Source: Leishmania infantum JPCM5 | Lineage: Eukaryota > Euglenozoa > Kinetoplastea > Trypanosomatida > Trypanosomatidae | Length of the DNA stretch: 64,000 nucleotides | NCBI RefSeq assembly: GCF_000002875.2 | Contig: NC_009419.2 | Coordinates: 1 to 64,000, forward strand | Direction of reading: 5' to 3' | Shown: in pieces, positions 1 through 9,593 of the stretch | Layout: every line of letters begins with the position of its first letter | How positions within the stretch are numbered: position 1 is the first letter of the stretch | Made by a program: the position numbers and the translations under genes | Notes under the pieces: model-generated | Told to the model about the DNA's origin: nothing | Databases searched by the model: none | What the model saw: the letters and a program-made list of their open reading frames with translations, nothing else

Positions 1-2311
1 TGGGAGACACAAAGTTCGGGCCCGGGGACGGGGGCAGCATTTGATCCTTTCCCGTTTCAAGGTAAGCAAAGATTGGGAGTTCCTGTTGGGCAGGCCCATA
101 CGCCTTCAGGAAAGAAAATGAGGCGCGCACGCAAAGAGCAGTCCCCCGCTCCAGCAGCTTCGTGAAGTGCGGGCAATCACTGCGATTTGCATGAGGCGAG
201 CACACGCAAGAGAGAAAGCGTGCGTATGTTCAGCTATCGAAGACACGAGGAGCGAAAACAACAAAAGACAATCAGAGAGACGAGAGGCATGTCCATCAGC
301 CTAGCCATCATCTTCTGCCGTCAGCCGCACGTACGTTGCCAGCCATCCCCAGAGTCTCACAGACGGAAAACGATAAAACAGACAACGGAAAAGTGAATCC
401 GTGGGCCCCAGTAAAAAAACGTCAAAGAGAAAAGAATGAGCGCGCCACACAAAACAAAGAAATGCCAATACAAGAGGAAAAAGAGAGATGAGGAATATGG
501 ACAGGGCGGGCGTTGCACTATGGCAGAGTGTGTGCGGCCACCCTTACGCGGCTAAGCTGGTGTTCGGTGCTCCTGCGAGTCGTTTTTGATACCTTTCAGG
601 AGTCGCCGGTGGCAGTAAGTGAGGATGGAGTGGAAGCGCTGCACACGCATTCGCTGCAACGTAAGATCAGCTCGACAAACAACAATAGCAAAAAAAGAGG
701 GAGACAGAAAAGAAAGAAAGACATTGCACCTGAGCAACAAAACGACGTGTGTCTTTACGTAACGAGAGTGTAAAGAAAGAGATGGGGCATAACGCAGCAA
801 AAAACAAGAGAAAAGGAAGAGACATACGCGCACGTGCACATATGGAGTCGCACAGGTGGCGTGCCTGCTTACCTCTCCTCGTGTTGTGTGTAATGCAAAG
901 TCGCTGAGGAGTTGTTGTGACGCACGCTCATACATCGACTCAACACAATCACACAGTCGCCTACAAAATAAAACACCGCCACCACTGTGAAGCCAAAGCA
1001 TGGAGCGGCAAACTACCCTCCAAGCCCTTTGCACCAGAGAGTGCGCAGCTGTTTGTCAATTCTGTTTTTCGTGTGTGTGCCACAGTAAAGACAGATAGTG
1101 ATTAACGGCGCAGCATCGCAGATGGTATGGCGTGGGATGACGATGCCTGTGCAAAACGAGAGAGCGGCCCATGATGCCGACAGCAACGGACACAGAGGCA
1201 AAGGGGGAAAGAATGTGGTTGCGCATCGCCACCGTCGTGCCAAAGAAAAGAAGTGTGGGAGATGGATCGGAGCACTCTCGGAAGATGTGGCGCTGTGCGT
1301 TGCACGCCCATGAAGGAGTGACACACAGACGCACGTGAAAGCATAGACACAATACGGTGAACATCAAGAGGGATATTTAAACCGTTTTTCCTTAACAGAT
1401 TCAGTGTAGCGCACGCGGAGCGCCAGTTCCTGTATAGCAGAAAGATCAAAGGACGGGAGCGTGTGCTGCGCAGTTGCCTATTCTCTACACTCATCACACA
1501 GGAGAACGCGAAGAAGAGAAACGTGGAAGAGAGGCCGAACTTCTCCTTTGTTGTTTACACGGGGAGAAAAGTCGCGAAAAAAAAAAAGGAGGTCGAATAG
1601 AGCAGTGCCTCACAAGGGGTGGAGTCAGGAGTTATTTCATAAACAGCAAAAGAGCATTGGTGCAGGCCAACACAAAAAGAAGGAGCTACACACCAGCAGT
1701 TTCGACATACGCTAAGGCAAAGAAAACAGGAGAGAGACGCTGCATGCGCAGGCCGAAAAAAAAAAGAATGGGGTTGGAGTCAGCCAGAGTGGTGGTAGTG
1801 CACGTACTACGTGTATGTGTTTGTACTCTCGTTGGCAGAGTGCAAGACGCACATTGAGGCACTTCCCACAAGCACACGCGCTCACATCGAAAAAAAAGCT
1901 CTCGCACACGGTCGGGTCCTTCGTGAATTCACAACTACCGAGTTTGCTTCACAAATCAGCCAGCAGACAAATGTAGATGGAGACACCAATGAAAAAGAAG
2001 AAGGTCGGCCATTGTGGCTACCTCTCTCAACTAGTACTCTTGGCCACAAGAAAGCGCGTCGATTCTCACAGCGGGTAGACGTGTGTCAGAGAAGCGGGAG
2101 AAAAACGTTTGTCTAAGGTCCTGAGACAGAGATGAGTTTCTAGTGGGGAGCGTGCAGAGAAAAAGACAGAAAGACGGACGGCTCTCATTTCAGCGGTCAC
2201 CGAGGCTCACGCTTTTTGCGTCTTAATTCAGCAGTTCCCCTCCATCGCAAGGTGCTCGAGGTCATGCTTGACGGCCAAGGGTGGAGGGCGACAGAAAACA
2301 AACGTGTTGCA
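1..2311. other. Gene-free left end of window
   Basis: I see no gene I can support in these 2.3 kb. The plus strand is strongly purine-rich, with many GAGA- and AAGAA-type runs, which is what the non-template side of 3' untranslated and intergenic DNA looks like in an array transcribed on the minus strand. Short open frames on both strands have no recognisable domains and are biased by this composition. No telomere-type TTAGGG array is visible, so the chromosome end, if close, lies outside the window. Confidence 0.6.
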
Positions 2312-4754
2312 CTACTTTCCAGACTCGATGGCACAGTCGACAAGTGTCGTGTTGCGAGGCCTGTACGCAATATCGTACACTGCAACGCCGTCCCCCTCAG
2401 CTACAACGTACGCCCTGCGTGGGTCTCCGCGCACCCAGCTTACATTCTGCACCCTTTTCAGGTCCGCCAGCGTCGTCGGCACTTGCGACGCCACCCACTC
2501 CTTCATTTTCTGTGTGGCATTCGCATCGATGGCGCTGGCATCGATGCCCTGCTTAAGTGCCCCTTTAGCCGCCTCGGCTACCTCGAACTCGTGCTTGAAG
2601 TAGTAGTGGATGAAATAAGGAATCGCCGGCATAGCATAGTGCATCAGTACCGAGCTCCATGTCCAGGTCTGATTGGAGGGCGCGGGTCGGAGAACCTGGA
2701 GCGAGCGTGGTTCTTTGTCCGATACGTAGCGCAGTGGACGCTTCGCGCACATTTCTTTCACCCTAACAGAAAGACTTTGCAATTGCCGTCCCACGAAAAG
2801 GTCCTCGTGCTGCATGAGCAAGCTCGCATAATGACTGTTATACATGAAGGTGTACGGCAGCATTAATAGCATCAGCAAAAGATCGTTGAAGACATCGAAT
2901 GTGTTCAGTACAGCTTGGATGAGGCGACGGTCTAGTGCATAGCCAGGACCATGGCCATAGACAACGTTTGAATTCGTACCACCACACTCGATACAGGCAT
3001 TCCTCTGCGTCGTCGATGCCCAGCGTCGGTGGGATAACCCCTTTGTGTGGAATGGTCGCCGTCAAGTTGCGCGGTTTCGCCCACCCACCGCGCACATGTC
3101 GCAGGTCGCTCAAGTACTGTGGCACCTTCAAGTACGTGTCGTCGTCGCCCTTCATGATGTACGGCACGTCTGGGAAGGCAGTGTACGCGTAGTTCAGCCA
3201 TATCACGACCTTTTGAGTCATGCCTACTTCTGTCGGGATACCCCACGATATCGCATCGCCCATTTTCTTTTTCGTGGTCGGCTTGCGGTCCGTCAAAAAG
3301 TCCAGCCACAGCGAGTTGCGGTGGTGCAGCGCCTCCTGCCACAATGCAGCGGACACGTGGCACACGTACTGCGCCGCTGCTGTGAAGGCAGGTGTCACGG
3401 GCAGCGACAACTGGGCTGAAAGAGCCGCGAGGGGCGAGGTCCCGTCCACAAGACTTGCCCTAGTAACCACGGAGGTCCTTACACCAGCGCAGGGTGACTT
3501 CCACACCGCGTCATCGCTTCTTGGGATGTCGCGCCACCCATCACGCAGCACCACGCGACGCTGCACGTACGTGGGGGCACTGTTGACGTCACCGTCATCC
3601 ACCGTCAGATGCTGCGCAGTCGCTGCGGCGTACTCGCTCACTGTTGGGGCCAGCTGCGCCACGTCCACGGTGGAATGCGTTGTGTCCTCAGAATCACGCT
3701 CCGCAGCAGCGAACACGTAGAGCTGCAGCAGCGCGCCAGTAAAGTTGTTCTCGGTGCGCGCAACCTCTCGGTACGTCAACCACGTCGCCCGCTGCGCGTC
3801 CCGCAGCGGGTAGCGCTTCGGCTGGTCCGTTGAAGGTATGCCCATCACGATCAAGTGCCGCGGTCGCTCACCTGTGCCCCTCGACTGCGACGCGTGGACG
3901 AAGCGGCGCTGCTGCGCGTACGACCGGGTCACCCATTGCCACCGCGGCAGTTCAGTTGCAATGTCCACGTCGTCCGTCACGCTCGCCATGGCAAACAGCA
4001 TGGGCCCCATGAGGCCCAGCGGCGCAGATGTTGTCGCGAACACGGAAAGCCCTTTCAGCCTCTGGTTTCCCGTCCTGTCAGTCGATCTCCCCGCATTCGC
4101 AGCAACCGCAGAAGCGTACGTGACATTGTCGAAGCACATCGTGCAGTCCTCGTCGATCACGCGCAGCGTCCACGAAGGCAGCTGATCACGGTCCAGCCGC
4201 ACCAGAGAGCCAGCGCCAGCGGCAGCAAGGCCACGCTGTGTGGTCGTCAACTGCTCCCAAGCGCTCTTGTGCTGCACAAGAACAGAAAACGGCGATGGAA
4301 ACTCAGATAGACGGGCCGCTTCATTGGGCAACTCTATTAAGGGTTTCTGTTGTGTTCCACTATCGGTCGTATTTGGGCTGATGGCCCAGTGAACCATGAC
4401 TATGAGAGCAAGTAAGACGGCTAGCGCAACCAGGAAACGTTTTTGAATTTGTGAAGGCAGACATTGTGCCGCGGATCGTCGAGGATATCCGCGTATCCGA
4501 GAGGGTAGGGTCTGTGATACCGCATTTGACCATTCATCCTTTCTCGGCAGTGTGCTGGCGCTACTCTTATCACCGCTCGCCGCTCGAGTCGAATCCACCT
4601 CCGGCTTGCCGCGTGAGCGCGAGTGACAGCCCTGTCCGCTCTCCGCAGCGCTGCTCAGCCCGCAGTGCTTCTGAGAGGAGGAAAGCAGCTGAAGAGGGTC
4701 GGCGCGGTGCGTGTCCCTGGGAGCCCACGCCGGTGGCGCATTGTTCTCTCGCAT
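2312..4754 (-). pseudogene. SCG-type phosphoglycan beta-1,3-galactosyltransferase, frameshifted
   Basis: Two overlapping minus-strand frames together look like one galactosyltransferase of about 810 residues, near the usual length of the Leishmania SCG/SCGR family. That family adds beta-1,3-galactose side chains to lipophosphoglycan repeats in the Golgi. The first frame starts at 4754. It has a basic N-terminal tail, one hydrophobic span at about residues 107-127 (type II signal anchor), and a glycosyltransferase-31-like acidic motif KGDDDTYLKV near residue 535. At about 2985-3025 the family-like reading, including GGTNSNVVYG and GYALDRR, moves to the +1 frame and runs to 2312. The original frame continues to 2838 with unrelated residues. 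The result is either a pseudogene or a one-base assembly error; a draft gap elsewhere in the window makes the second realistic. It is the last gene of the minus array seen here. The family call is firm and the disruption is seen directly, but its cause is not known. Confidence 0.75.
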
Positions 4755-6667
4755 GAGGGTGTACTTCGCGTGCAGTGAGGTGGTGGGGGGAAGGAGTGCC
4801 TAAGGTGTGCAGGTGGGTGGTAAAGTGGCACGAGCACACTCTTGGCCGCGTACAGCGAAACAGCAGGACCACGGACAGAGACGCAGGTGGATCGAGGGCG
4901 GCCGAAGAGGATTGCACGCCAACACAGGGCAGCGGTGAAGAAGAGTTGTGAGCGCGTCGGTGCGACTGCAAAGGGCGCGCGAGTCAGCGGACCTGTGTCG
5001 CCCTCCACTTGCATGTGCCTGTGTGTGGGTGTGGGTGTGGGTGTGGGTGTGGGTGGGTGGATGTAGGGAGAAATAGAGAGAGGGAGATATAGAGAGATGG
5101 GCGGAGGGAATTGGGGGAAGGTGGGCGCCGTGAGATGGTCAAAGGACTCGCGAATCGGGTGACTCGAAGTGACAGTGGAAGATGTCACGGCGTCGAGCAA
5201 CACCGAAGCGGCGCTGTGGAAATGGTGAGGCTGTTTGCCTTTTTGGTCGTGCAGGCTGTTGCCACACAAAACAGGTCTGAGTTTCTCTTCCCCGAGACAA
5301 AAATGGGCAAGACTTTCCTTTGCAAGGATGTGCGCGGCAGTCACCCCGCTGCACCTTTCGCTGGCATCCGGCGCGGTTCGATGGAAAGTCCCCAGCGCCT
5401 AACAGAAAAGAGGGAGGGCCTGCACGTACTTCAGTGGGAGACGCGTCAGCAGTGCCGATGCCCCTCCTCCTCTACGCGAGAAGAAGCAGAGGAGTAGCCA
5501 CACGCACAGGAGAGGAAAGCAAAAGTGGCAGAGGTGCAAGGGAAGAGGGCGGCGCGCGCTGGACGGGTGCACTGTCGTCGGTGAGTGAAATCGAGCCTGT
5601 ACCCGGATGGCCTGCTGTTTGATGCACAGACAGAGTACGTGGCGTGCGGTGGGCAGGCCGTGCCGAAAACGCGAAAGAGAACAGCGCGGCGCCACGATAC
5701 GCTGTACACTACAGCGAAGCGCAAAACAGCCAGCAGCGTCGACCACCCGAAAACGAAGCGCAAAGGCCAAATCAGCAACGCGATCGAAAATAGGCTGCTG
5801 AGCCCCTCCCCAGTGGTGGGCACAGGCACCGGGGAAGGAAAAGGGAGCAGCGCATGGCGAGCTTGATTTTATCCGCGTCACAATCCGCCACTCACACGCG
5901 CGGATGCGGGTGAGGGTGCAACAGAAGAACGTCTACCTTGAGAAGTCGAGAACAGGAGATCGCCACAGGCGTATGAGGCTGAGGAGGTGGGAAAAGGCGG
6001 TCCCAGGTGCGCCGTTCTCAGAGCTCGTACTTTTTCCTTGATTCGCGCCGTTGGTTGTACGGCTGTGCTCTCTTTCCCACTGGCTCGAATGTCAGTGAAA
6101 AGCACCCATCGCCGCCCGGCATCTGCTTCACGAAGCTGAGCAGCGGATGCACGATCCCCCGTGTCCTCTGCATTCGGGTGTCTCCGTCTGTGAGCTCGTG
6201 CGTGTTATGTGTGTGCGAACAGAGAACAGGAGGAGACGAAGAGAAGCGCAAAGAGTGAAAGGGAGCGCATGGCACTCTGGCATAGAGAATGAGCGAGCAA
6301 GCGGCGGCGGAGGAGTGGCAATGTCGAAGAGGCGGCCCAGCATCCCGCGTGGTGACCTCTGGCGCCGGCGGGCGTTGAGGGAAGCAGGGAGGGGGCGGGC
6401 TGCACTCAGCCTCCATAGACACGGACGCCGAGAGCGTGCTTCGGATACGGCCGCGCACGACCGCTCTCCAGGTATGCAGTGGAGTGGGTGTGCTGTTTTC
6501 TTTCTGTACTGCCGCCAGCAAACAGCGATGGGTAGGGAAGGGTGTCAGCACGAGACAGAAGAAAAGCCATAGTGGGGGGAGGGGAAGTCGAAAACCAAGG
6601 AAACCACAGAAACGATGGCAGGAACAAAGAAGGTGTATCTATGAGTGTGCAGCGGCTCTGCGAGCAT
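4755..6667. other. Intergenic, galactosyltransferase to histone H4
   Basis: This 1.9 kb holds no gene I can support. It should contain the 5' leader of the galactosyltransferase and the 3' untranslated region of histone H4. A G-rich repeat of GGGTGT units lies at about 5027-5060. Long open frames here, such as the minus-strand frame over 4655-5344, are proline, serine and histidine-rich and look compositional. Confidence 0.6.
5027..5060 (+). repeat. GGGTGT tandem repeat, possible G-quadruplex
   Basis: Five to six GGGTGT units end in GGGTGGGTGG on the plus strand. Four or more G3 runs with short loops fit the standard G-quadruplex pattern. It lies about 270 bases upstream of the galactosyltransferase start and on the non-template-like (antisense) strand of the minus array, so a transcript would carry the C-rich version. 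Whether it folds or matters is not shown. Confidence 0.7.
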
Positions 6668-6970
6668 TTACGCGTAGCCGTAGAGGATGTGGCCTTGCTT
6701 GCGCAGCGCGTTCACAACATCGCACGCCGTCACCGTCTTCTTGCGTGCGTACTCGGTGTAGGCCGTGCTGCAGCGCACAATGTCCTCCACGTAAGCCTTC
6801 AGCACGCGGCGCACCTCTTCGTAGACCTCGCTCGAGATGCGCTTCACGCCACCGCGGCGCGCCATGCGGCGGACGCAGCCGCGAGTGATGCCGCGGATGT
6901 TGTCGCGCAGCACCTTCTTCTGGCGCCTCTGGCTGCCCTTGGCATCAGCGGAGCGCTTGCCCTTCGCCAT
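6668..6970 (-). CDS. Histone H4
   Basis: The product is core histone H4, which pairs with H3 in the nucleosome. It has 100 residues, the normal trypanosomatid size. The N-terminal tail begins [16 protein letters not shown], followed by the histone fold with DNIRGIT, the central [13 protein letters not shown] segment and the C-terminal [26 protein letters not shown] end. I chose the ATG at 6970 because the open frame upstream of it (to 7021) is unlike any histone and would add 17 residues. Its neighbours are the broken galactosyltransferase downstream and pyruvate kinase upstream. Only one copy is present in this window. Identification is essentially certain. Confidence 0.98.
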   Translation of the reverse strand: MAKGKRSADAKGSQRRQKKVLRDNIRGITRGCVRRMARRGGVKRISSEVYEEVRRVLKAYVEDIVRCSTAYTEYARKKTVTACDVVNALRKQGHILYGYA

Positions 6971-7436
6971 TGTTGATATGTGAAGGGGGGAGGGCGTAGG
7001 TGAACGTGATGTAAAGTGCAAGGTGTGACGAATCTGAGTCGAGGCACGTACGGGGAAAGATCACAGAGAAAAGCGGAGCAAAGTTGATTTTGGACGTTGG
7101 GTAGTAAGCCACCTGAAGTTCTACGGGTCAGGGAAAGAAAACTAGACATGAGAAATTTTAAAGTCGTCGCCGCCGCCGCCAGCGTTGTGTCCTAGCAGCG
7201 ACGCATGCGCGCAACCTCTCATAGCACGAGGAGCGGCAATGGCACCTTCTTTTGCTCCAAACATCATTCTATGCGTAGGCCCAACTTGTGGTAGCCGGCT
7301 TCTCGTCACCCTCAGCAGCTCTGTAAGCCCCGCAGATCTCATCACGGTAGCCAGGAATGAAAATAAGAAGACCTATGTAGTATCCCGTCCTCACAAAGAT
7401 TCGGAGAGATAGGGAGAAAATGAGTTCGCCAAAACG
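6971..7436. other. Intergenic, histone H4 to pyruvate kinase
   Basis: About 0.47 kb expected to hold the H4 leader with its trans-splice acceptor and the pyruvate kinase 3' untranslated region. On the minus strand a pyrimidine-rich stretch (CTACGCCCTCCCCCCTTC-like) sits just upstream of the H4 start. Nothing else is evident. Confidence 0.5.
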
Positions 7437-8936
7437 TCACTTCCGCTCGATGATGGTGGACTGACCTACGCGGCAGCCCCACCAACGTAGAATATCGACA
7501 ATGGCCACCAGGGCTCCGGACAGTTTATAGCCCTTCGACGTGGCGAATCCAACACCCATGGCCACGCGCTGCTCCTTGCCCTCATCGTGGCCGAGCTTTT
7601 CTGCATCAAAGAAAACACTCTCCACGCCTTGTGTGATGTTCAGCTGGCGGCACGTCTGCAGACGCGTCGTCACACACACAATCGGGCAGTTCGGACGGTA
7701 CTTCGCCACTAGTCGAGCGCTGCGGCCGGTGTTGCTCAGCACCACCATTACCTTGGCCTTGGTCTCATACACAGAGTTCACGGCACTGCTGCAAACAGCC
7801 TCCTCAGCACTCATCGGGATGGGCTGCAGTTTTTTGATGCTGTTGAAGAAGACGTATTCGTTAACGGCGCTCTGCGCCTCTAGGCAGATGCGCGCCATGT
7901 ACTGAACCACCTCATTCGGATACTTGCCCTTCGCCGTCTCACCAGACAGCATCACGCAATCCGCACCGTTGAAGACAGCGTTAGCGACATCCGATACCTC
8001 AGCGCGCGTCGGGCGGGGGTTGTACGTCATGCTCTCCAGCATCTGCGTCGCGCAGATGACCGGCTTGCCGGCAACGTTGCACTTGCTGATCAGGATCTTC
8101 TGCGCAACCACCACCTTCTCCGCTGGGATCTCAACACCGAGGTCGCCGCGCGCAACCATGATGCCGTCGCTCTCCTCAATGATAGAGTCGATGTTCTGCA
8201 CGCCCTGGTGGTTCTCGATCTTGCAGATGATCATGATGTCACGTCCCTTCGCGCCAAGCGCCTCCCGCACCTCGCCCACCTGCTCCGCGCTCCGGATGAA
8301 CGACGCGAAGATCATGTCCACGCCCTGCTCCACGCCAAACTGCAGGTCCGCGCAGTCCTTCGCCGACACAGCCGGCAGGTCCACGTCGCACCCCGGCAGG
8401 TTCACACCGCGTCGGTCAGAGATCGTGTGCGCGTTAGTCACCGTGCACTTCAGCGTCTGCTCGTCCTCGTGGCTCTGCACGTGCAGGATCAGGATGCCGT
8501 CGTCGATGTAGATGTAGCTGCCAGGGCGCACCACCTTCGACAGGTTCTGGTAGTCGATGTAGAACTTGTCCTTGGTGCCCTTGTCAGCAAACGCAGGGTC
8601 TGTCGTCACGTAGCATGTCGCGCCTCGCTCCATCACGGCCTCGCCACCAACGAACTGTCCCGTCCGAATCTCGGGCCCCTTTGTGTCCAGCGCGATCGCG
8701 ATATTCACACCGAGCTCCGCGGCGGCCTGGCGCACATTGTTGATCGTCGTCCGGTGGTACTCGTGTGACCCATGCGAGAAGTTCATGCGCGCAACAGACA
8801 TGCCGCTCTGAATCAGTCCCTTCAGCGCCTCCACGCTCTGCGTGCTGGGGCCGATAGTGCACACGATCCGGGTCGCCCGGTGGTTCGCAACCGGCTCGAA
8901 GATCGAGAGCGTCAGGTTGTGAGCCAACTGCGACAT
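7437..8936 (-). CDS. PYK: Pyruvate kinase with divergent effector loop
   Basis: This enzyme transfers phosphate from phosphoenolpyruvate to ADP, the last step of glycolysis, in the cytosol. It has 499 residues, matching the Leishmania enzyme. I see IVCTIGPST at about 24-32, MNFSHG at 51-56, the catalytic KIENHQG lysine region near 238, the metal-binding ARGDLGVEIP near 262-275, CATQMLES near 295 and LSGETAKGK. The start is the ATG at 8936; the frame upstream is a non-conserved leader. The oddity is the last 31 residues. They have the normal length but not the normal sequence: the usual VVIHADHKVKGYANQTR-type effector loop is replaced by a segment containing DILRWWGCRVGQ. The fructose-2,6-bisphosphate ligands K454 and R457 are kept, while the usual loop histidine (481 counting Met1) is Asp. 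It is either a divergent paralogue or a gene with altered allostery. From memory, L. major carries two tandem PYK copies; only one is here. Confidence 0.95.
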   Translation of the reverse strand: MSQLAHNLTLSIFEPVANHRATRIVCTIGPSTQSVEALKGLIQSGMSVARMNFSHGSHEYHRTTINNVRQAAAELGVNIAIALDTKGPEIRTGQFVGGEAVMERGATCYVTTDPAFADKGTKDKFYIDYQNLSKVVRPGSYIYIDDGILILHVQSHEDEQTLKCTVTNAHTISDRRGVNLPGCDVDLPAVSAKDCADLQFGVEQGVDMIFASFIRSAEQVGEVREALGAKGRDIMIICKIENHQGVQNIDSIIEESDGIMVARGDLGVEIPAEKVVVAQKILISKCNVAGKPVICATQMLESMTYNPRPTRAEVSDVANAVFNGADCVMLSGETAKGKYPNEVVQYMARICLEAQSAVNEYVFFNSIKKLQPIPMSAEEAVCSSAVNSVYETKAKVMVVLSNTGRSARLVAKYRPNCPIVCVTTRLQTCRQLNITQGVESVFFDAEKLGHDEGKEQRVAMGVGFATSKGYKLSGALVAIVDILRWWGCRVGQSTIIERK

Positions 8937-8964
8937 TTTGTAGAATGAGGGGAAGGCGAGAGGT

Positions 8965-9005
8965 GAGAAGGTGAGTAAAATGAGTTCAAAAACGGCAGCT
9001 GTGAG
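8965..9005 (-). promoter_or_regulatory. Candidate trans-splice acceptor of pyruvate kinase
   Basis: On the minus strand the sequence reads TTTTGTCTTCTCACAG and then a second pyrimidine-rich leader up to the ATG at 8936. The AG corresponds to positions 8999-9000 and is the closest pyrimidine-tract/AG combination, giving a leader of about 62 bases. Trans-splicing of the spliced leader at such sites is how all trypanosomatid messages are capped. The exact site is inferred. Confidence 0.4.
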
Positions 9006-9035
9006 AAGACAAAAGTGAAGCACTGACTGTGCCGT

Positions 9036-9070
9036 ATGTGTGTGTGTTTACGTGTACGTGTACGTGTGAG
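9036..9070. repeat. TG / TACGTG simple repeat
   Basis: A short tract of TGTGTGTGTT followed by three near-exact TACGTG units. This is low-complexity DNA of the kind common in trypanosomatid untranslated regions. No function can be assigned. Confidence 0.7.
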
Positions 9071-9593
9071 ACAGTGTCCCGTTGTCACCCGGAGACATAG
9101 AAAGTGTAAAAGAGGAGAATATATGGCAAGTGTTTGAAAGGGTGATTGTATACGCATGTCTGCTTGACAGCGAGATCAAGGATGCACTGCAGTTGCAGGC
9201 GTCGAGGAGCTCGAAGTGAACGGGAAAGCACACCTGCGGATCGCGCAGGCCAATGCCAGTCGCATGAGCTGAGGTGGCATCCCCCTTCCCACCACCCTCC
9301 TCCCCTAATCCTAGCCTGTTGTATCTGAGAGCAGGCGTTGTGTCCACTAAAATGGAATTGCCTGCGAGAGGTGTTCCGTTTGTTTGTTCGTTTTTGTTTC
9401 CGCCTTTTGTTTTGCGTTGCAGTGAATGTCACAAGACGAGTGTGAAGCAAGCAGCAAGAATTGTGGCAGATGTGAGTACGTCGACGTGGTACAGCTGCGC
9501 TGAGCATCTGATTGCAGCACGTACGCTCTGCGCGGTCCTGGAGAGGCCGAGTGACTAAGAATATGGAGCAGCTGCTTGTTTGTATGACAATCA

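Larger units (their letters stand above)
8937..9593. other. Intergenic, pyruvate kinase to PI-PLC
   Basis: This 0.66 kb contains the pyruvate kinase leader and the 3' untranslated region of the phospholipase gene. A simple TG/ACGTGT repeat tract lies at about 9036-9070. No gene is supported. Confidence 0.5.

Noticed and set aside
2216..2866. 216-codon plus-strand frame overlapping the galactosyltransferase
   Set aside because: It is antisense to family-matching sequence on the minus strand and has no protein-like features.
5027..5060. Interstitial telomere repeat
   Set aside because: The unit is GGGTGT, not TTAGGG, so it is simple repeat DNA.
4655..5344. 229-codon minus frame between the galactosyltransferase and histone H4
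   Set aside because: Ser/Pro/His-rich, includes the translation of the G-rich repeat, and overlaps the galactosyltransferase start.
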